Shown: positions 58,024 through 64,000 of the stretch, piece by piece
Layout: each line of letters begins with the position of its first letter
How positions within the stretch are numbered: the first letter of the stretch is position 1
Source of the DNA: Apostichopus japonicus
Taxonomy: Eukaryota > Echinodermata > Holothuroidea > Aspidochirotida > Stichopodidae
Direction: 5' to 3'
Assembly: GCF_037975245.1 (NCBI RefSeq)
Contig: NC_092563.1
Coordinates: 30,095,960-30,159,959 of the forward strand
Length of the DNA stretch: 64,000 bases
Position numbers and translations under genes: made by a program
Notes under the pieces: model-generated
What the model was told of the DNA's origin: nothing
What the model saw: only the letters and a program-made list of their open reading frames with translations
Database searches by the model: none

Positions 58024-61000
58024 GTACGTAAATGTTTTAAAGATTCTCTGAAAAATTGCATGGTTGCTAGATGAAAAAGATGGCTTGATTGATAGTAATG
58101 AAAATCTGGAGTTGGAAATGATTGACCAAGAAAAGAGAGACTTTAGCTATAGTTTGTTCTTCTCTTAGGTAGGTACAGTAGGCTAGATGAGCTACAAATG
58201 AGAGATGCAATGCGAGATTGCATTTGTATCAAGTTGGCTCTGACAGTTACAGCACTCACATGTGTACCTATGTACATATATCAAAAACCACAAGGGGCAG
58301 TTAATTATTCCTGTGTATAAATATAAATCAATGAATGAGATAATATTATGTTGTACAGGACTTATAGAGCCAATGTTAGTAATCAACAACCTCTAAATGG
58401 ATAGGGCAGTCTTGGGTCAACTTTATTCTGGACTGATGAAAAAAAGGAACATATTCTTTTATATTGTAGCTCAACATTGTGTTTGTGATTTCTACGACCT
58501 TTTTGTGAAATATTGATAAAGTCAAGATTGTCATGGTTATTAAACATATCTAGGTCAATATAGGGTGATATCATATCTAGAGGTGTTATGTCATATTTGC
58601 ACAACAGCAACCAAATGTTTTGGTTTGCAGTTCTTGTTTTGACCTTGGATTGGTTATTAGGTAAGCTTCCAAGTTAGCAAAAGGAGATTCTGGAATAGGT
58701 GCTGAAAGGTTACTAGGTTATTAGGCTAGATAAACGGGAAGGTGCAATAGTATGGATGAAACAAGTAAGTACAGTAGCATCACTTGTAAATATAAAAATA
58801 AAAAAAGGGGGTCTTGGAATATTTTCCTTTTTGAATCTTAAGTTTGAACACAGCTTAGCTTGAACACAGTACATGACTGACTAGAAAGGTCTGCTGGCAA
58901 TTACGATTTTGTGTAGAAAATGGTACAACATGCGGTGATTAACTCTTGTGCAAGGTGTAGTGACTTATCCGTATGGACATTACCCGAAGGGTCATTGTTT
59001 GATAGCACCATTTAAGACGATATACATGCCAGAGGAACTGCAATGGTCTGTATGTCATTGTTAAATTGTGTAAATAGGTCAACGGTCCTCAAACTGGGTC
59101 GCAACCCAACTGTGTTCAGGTCGCAAAGCATATTTGATGGGTTGCGTGATCATTCCAGAATCCACAGGAAAAAAAGGTTAACTTATATTTGTATTAATAA
59201 TAAAAAGTTGTATAGAGTAGCCCTCTGTGTTATGGAAACAGAGCCAACCATTGCACCAGGAGCCATATGCCTGAGCCATTGTAATGATACATGTCCCCAA
59301 AGGAAAGGTAGTAGGGGGGCGGGATGGCAATAATAAATGTCACCAAATGGAAGTTAGTAGGGGGGATGAACATCAATGGGGTCACTGCCCTAAATTAAAA
59401 ATACATTGCAAGGTTTAAAAGGTCTAGATCATTAACACTCTGTTAGCATCTCTTGTGCACAGTGTAATTACCACATTCTAAAAGCACTTGTTATTGTTCA
59501 GAAAAAGTCATCCCTGATTTAAGCAAACTAAATAGAAACTGGCAACAATAGTTTGCACCAGTTTCCCTTTTGGCACCAAAAGTATCAAATTCGGATGTTA
59601 CCTCGGAAGTGGCAACCAGGAATTGAGTACAAATTTCACCATGATGTTCAGAGTATATTTCTAGTCACCAGGATAATTTACCTGAGTATACTAGTCAGAA
59701 GTTGTTCATAACTAGTGAACAGAAATCTCAAAATATTATCGTCATAAAGAAGTTGTTAGTCATTCCATAGAAGATAACAATTAGCAACCAGACTATATAG
59801 ACTAAACTCTGCCTGTGAATTCTCCGACCGAAATTCTTCTAGATATCGTGAACATGTTTATTGTATTCAGGCAAATCAAAGCCAGACATTTAACTGTCCA
59901 ACTTTAGAAACTTACAATTCTTGTCATTACGTCCTTGTAGTAAAAATAATCTATGACAGTGAAATTGGGAAAGTTCCCCCAATCACCAAAGTCCTTGAAT
60001 TTTTTCTTGAAAAAAAATAAGTTGGCTTTCCTAGAAGTGATTCTTGTTTTACTGTCGTTCTATACTAACGAATGTGTCCTGTCATTACCGTACGAGTGTT
60101 TTAAAGTATATAGGGTTACTAGAGCAGGAAGTAAGTGTACAGTGTATCCTTTACATAGGAAGTCTATAAGCCATCATAGTACATACACCTCTGTGGTGAG
60201 CTTGAGCATTTGTAAACCATCCATACCTGAGCAGGTTTACCTGTTTGCTTTTAACCATGCGTACATTATGTAGGTTGTTTACCAGCAATTACATCTATCT
60301 GTGTTTATTGAGCAGGGCAACTGACAGTATCAAGAGTCACGTTCGTCCCCCCCCTATTAGTTTTGTATTGTATTGTATTTCACGATGGTTCAAAAAAATC
60401 ATAGAGCCGAAATGTGTTTCTTTCATAATACATTTATTCATATCAAATTCAGCGACTATAACAATTGTGTCTATGTAACAAACAGATGAATTGCAATACC
60501 ATGTTTAATTTGGGAGAAGCCACAAATTTTTTGTGTGGTTTAAATGGAAGGCTGATCTGAAAAACTTGTTAATAAACATAGGGGAACCTATTACATATTT
60601 CTACACTTGTTGACACTACTGGAATGCGGTACACCATTACGAACTTGGCACAAGTTGGCAGTGTAAAAAATATTTTAGTTACTCTTAAACAACAAGGATA
60701 TTTCAAGCTAATAAGGAACAGTCACAACAATTTAAACAACTTTGGTAAACACCGAAATAGGTCCATGAGGTGCCGAAAACAAGCAGAATCGGCAAAACAT
60801 GAAGTATGAAAACAAATTTAGTCTGCGAGAAAACAAGTCAATACACTTTGAGACGGTAGAATGAGCAGGAGGGATGTGGACTGTAAGTAACCCATCATAG
60901 AGGGCATACAGTACTAAAATGGTACCATTTCACTCTAAGTATGGTAGATCCAGAGTGCTAAGGCTGTGGGGAGACAGGTAATCTTGTCACTCAAATATTT

Positions 61001-61978
61001 TTTATAGTTTAGGTATAAAGTATTGTTTTATAATCCTGCACTCTATCATAGAAGTATTACTAAACTATTGACACTTTATCCCTCAATTGAAAATTGCTAC
61101 AAAACAACAGAGAAAATGGGATTAACATCAATTTGTTTTTACTGTGACGTAGAGTATTCACATTCGGCAGCATTGAAGCTGCTCTAGTTATTTATACCGA
61201 AATATTGTATAATAATATAAAGAGTAAGTTAAGAGCGACAATTGACAAGCATACTACTCCTTGAATTAATATTTAAAAAACCTATTTCTGACTTGCTTAT
61301 TCTTGAATCTTTTGAAGTCTGTTTGAGATACACCCCGAGCCTATATCATTGCAACAGTTAAGCTATATCTTGATCAAGTCCATGTGTGTTCTAGTGGACT
61401 TAATCCCCACAGAACACCTATGTATAGTGTATTAGTAGATATATACATGTGACTGATCATATGCATCCATATCATGCAATGTCAGTCATTGTTAACTGTG
61501 CACAGTCAAAGATGAAAAGACACATCCTTGATTAAAGTAATTGAAATGACTCGAGTACGGCCTTATTGTAGTAGCAGCAGAGTAGTAGTAATAGTAGTAG
61601 TTGGAGTAGAACTGTAAGTTCTCTTACAATTTAAGGCTATGGCTGATGCAATCTCAACCAAATACGCAGAATCTGTGCATTAAGTGGAGAGACAGCCGAG
61701 AGAGTAAAGTAGAGGAAATGAGAGACTCCCGAGGGGTTTTGCAATAATCGTACTCTGCCGTCTCAGGAGGAGTGATCATCTGAGACGACGAAGATGCATC
61801 CATAGTCCGCGGGGCATGTTCTGTCGTTGTTAGTCGCCGGAGAGGATGGTGAGGGTAAGGAAGGGAGATTACAGATATCACAGAGGATCAAGGATGCAAT
61901 CAATTACACCTGGTCTTAATTTGGACAAAATGATATCCTATGATTGGCAGACAGATTTTTCACTCCATCTCTCTCTAT

Positions 61979-61979
61979 T

Positions 61980-62010
<31 letters not shown>
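61979..62010. repeat. (TTTC)n microsatellite
   Basis: About eight perfect CTTT units within a pyrimidine-rich stretch. Confidence 0.9.
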
Positions 62011-63844
62011 AGCTCTCTCTGTTTTCCTTATGTTTTTATGTTCTTTTTCCTTCTTTCTGCAATGTATCTGAACAGCTTAGTGTTTCACTGGCATGCGCGA
62101 GATCGCTTTCCTTTCTGTGGCTAAAAAATATATATTTCTTGGGAGTCTCATGAAAGTAATCAGTCAAGAAGATTATTGCATAGTATGACAAGGAATTAAA
62201 TCATTTTATATAGCGTTCAGGGTATTCTCAATAAGTTCCTAAGGAGAGACAAAAGTAGTCAATTTACATCCATTGCAATTTTGTTGGTTTTAAATTCTAT
62301 GGTGAGGTGACTGAAGGCAATACACTAGTGGTGCATCAATTCGACAAAGTAAATCTTTAGTTTCTGAGAGGATTACTGTTGTTTCATCTAGATGTAAATG
62401 TAATTATTGAATAGTGAACATGTACGGTATTAAAAGTCCTTAATTGTCTCACCGGTACACATGTCATATATTATGGCAGGCAGTACAGTGTTTCAAGTTT
62501 CATGATGTACAAGTTCCTTGTTAACAAACAGTATTGATCTGACATAATATCCCTTCTGTCCGAGGGGCTACAGTCATGTCAAGGCTGATAGAGAAGTATA
62601 TACATTCTGTGTACACAAGGAATTATTTATCTGGTATCACCAAGCAAAATACTACACAAATGTAAAGATATACTGTGTACCTGTACAGCTGTGTTTGTGC
62701 AAAGAACCATAGTACTTTCACAAACTTATGATGACTTTACACATCATAAAAGTGGGATACTCAACTTGAACAATTAAATATTTTCCTTCAAATTTCCTTG
62801 GTACAGTTTATTATCATTCGTGTACATTTTTGGTCACATGTTGTGGCCTACGTTCGTTTCCAGCTCACCTATTTTGCCTCAAATTTTCTGGTAGGTAGAA
62901 ATTTCTAAAAGGTTTTCAAACATTTTTTTCCCTTCTGGTTTTATCCATCTGACATAATGGAAGATCAGATTAATAACACAAAAAAAATTAAATCTCTTTT
63001 GAGAGTGAGATGCTAAAAAAGAAACTGTAAGACTAGAGTATTCATGAGTTTGAGCAACGCTGACTGTTCTTGGCCATTCTATCAGTTTTGACTGAAATCA
63101 CTGAAACTGTAAGCATCGAGTGTTTAAGAACTTGAATAAGAAAACCAATAGTATTACCATCTCCCTTTCCTCATGCGTCTACAACTGGTTTTAAGGTAAT
63201 TAGTGTTTCCAATTTCAACATAAATGTCATCAAAAGTAATTATTCAAATATTATGTAAACTTCCATGCTTCTTCACCAGTCTCATCTCCATGTTAACCTG
63301 AAAAACATCTCTAGCATCCAGTGATTTTATTTTTAAGTTGACCTAATTTTGATGGAATAGGAAGTTTAACATTTGTTTAGATCAGTGAACACATAGACCT
63401 GTGTATACAATATACATAGATAGTGGATTCCCAACTATGTATCATAGACCCAAAACTAAACAAAACACTATATATGTACATCGGTTGTCAAGTGTCTCTC
63501 TTTAATTTTATTCCATTTTATAACCATTTGATAAACTGTAACAACTGTCAACCCTTACATTGACCCTCTAAAATGAGGAGAATAGATTGCACCTTCCCTC
63601 CTCCCTTCACTTCCTAACCCCTCAAAAATTGTACAACTTAACATGCAGAAGAACTGAGACTCTACACTGTAAGACTCTCCATTCCTTTACATGTTGTTTG
63701 TGTTACATGTTGTTGTGTATTTCATGACTGATGCCTTAAGGTGTAACTGATGTTTTGAATTTGATCTCATTGGCAGTTTTCACATATTATCTGAGCCATC
63801 TCCATCTAGTCCCTTCTGGTTAGGTTATAAACAGAATGTTCATG

Positions 63845-64000
63845 TGAGTGAGTAGGTGTGCTACTAAGTATTCCTTTAAATGTTTTCATACTGACAGATA
63901 ATACTCTAAGGTGTGCTTTTAGCCGGTCTGTTATGTGAGTGAGTGGGTGTGCTACTCAGTGTTCCTTTAACCGTGCTACTCCTACTAAGTATTCCTTTAA
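63845..64000. repeat. Partial tandem repeat at window end
   Basis: TGTGAGTGAGTAGGTGTGCT and, 90 bp later, TGTGAGTGAGTGGGTGTGCT, each followed by ACT(A/C)AGT(A/G)TTCCTTTAA; a third ATTCCTTTAA ends the window. The full size is unknown. Confidence 0.7.

Larger units (their letters stand above)
58024..64000 (+). other. SNRK intron 4 (open-ended)
   Basis: No further SNRK exon recognised. Contains a likely hAT-like remnant near 59080-59150 (CCTCAAACTGGGTCGCAACC), an inverted dispersed-repeat copy at 60865-60990, a (TTTC)n microsatellite at 61979-62010, a satellite-related fragment near 62650-62740, and at 63845-64000 a unit (GTGAGTGAGTRGGTGTGCTA ... ATTCCTTTAA) repeated two to three times and cut by the window end. 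Confidence 0.5.

Overview
This is a 64 kb piece of an A+T-rich animal nuclear genome with spliced genes, long introns and many transposable elements. Three protein-coding genes can be supported. The window most likely comes from an invertebrate deuterostome, probably an echinoderm. This is an inference from invertebrate-like orthologues of vertebrate genes, from foldback transposons whose inverted repeats are made of short tandem units and which carry 8-bp target duplications (as in sea-urchin TU elements), and from the general repeat style. No species can be assigned.

Layout. (1) Positions 136-2585, minus strand: four internal exons of NAGPA, the lysosomal 'uncovering enzyme'; the signal-peptide exon and the C-terminal EGF/transmembrane exons are not identified here. 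(2) 2.6-11.4 kb: transposon-rich spacer with a LINE fragment split by a foldback element, a 1.3 kb hAT-like element, two inverted-repeat elements side by side, and a duplicated segment interrupted by a 592-bp element. (3) 11385-23925, plus strand: a ten-exon, 919-codon gene that I identify as a homologue of the shelterin subunit TIN2 (TINF2). Its introns hold a higher-order 85-bp satellite, a TTAA-flanked element and a second foldback element. (4) 23.9-32.4 kb: 3' flank and a second transposon-rich spacer with nested hAT-like elements and tRNA-derived SINEs. (5) 32406 to about 58023, plus strand: the first four coding exons of SNRK, an AMPK-related kinase, with a 21.6 kb intron; the gene runs on past the window. 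(6) 58.0-64.0 kb: SNRK intron sequence with scattered repeats.

The three genes are not an operon and have no evident joint function (lysosomal enzyme targeting, telomere protection, metabolic/AMPK-related signalling). All splice junctions proposed here use GT-AG sites and keep the reading frame.

The most unusual structure is in SNRK intron 3. The last ~40 bases of exon 3, with its 5' splice site, are tandemly repeated 12 more times at about 106-bp spacing. Next in interest are the two foldback transposons (one inserted in a LINE so that removing the element and one 8-bp duplication restores the LINE frame), the unusually large TINF2 homologue with an octapeptide repeat, and several satellite arrays with higher-order structure. 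No CRISPR array, rRNA gene or convincing functional tRNA was seen.
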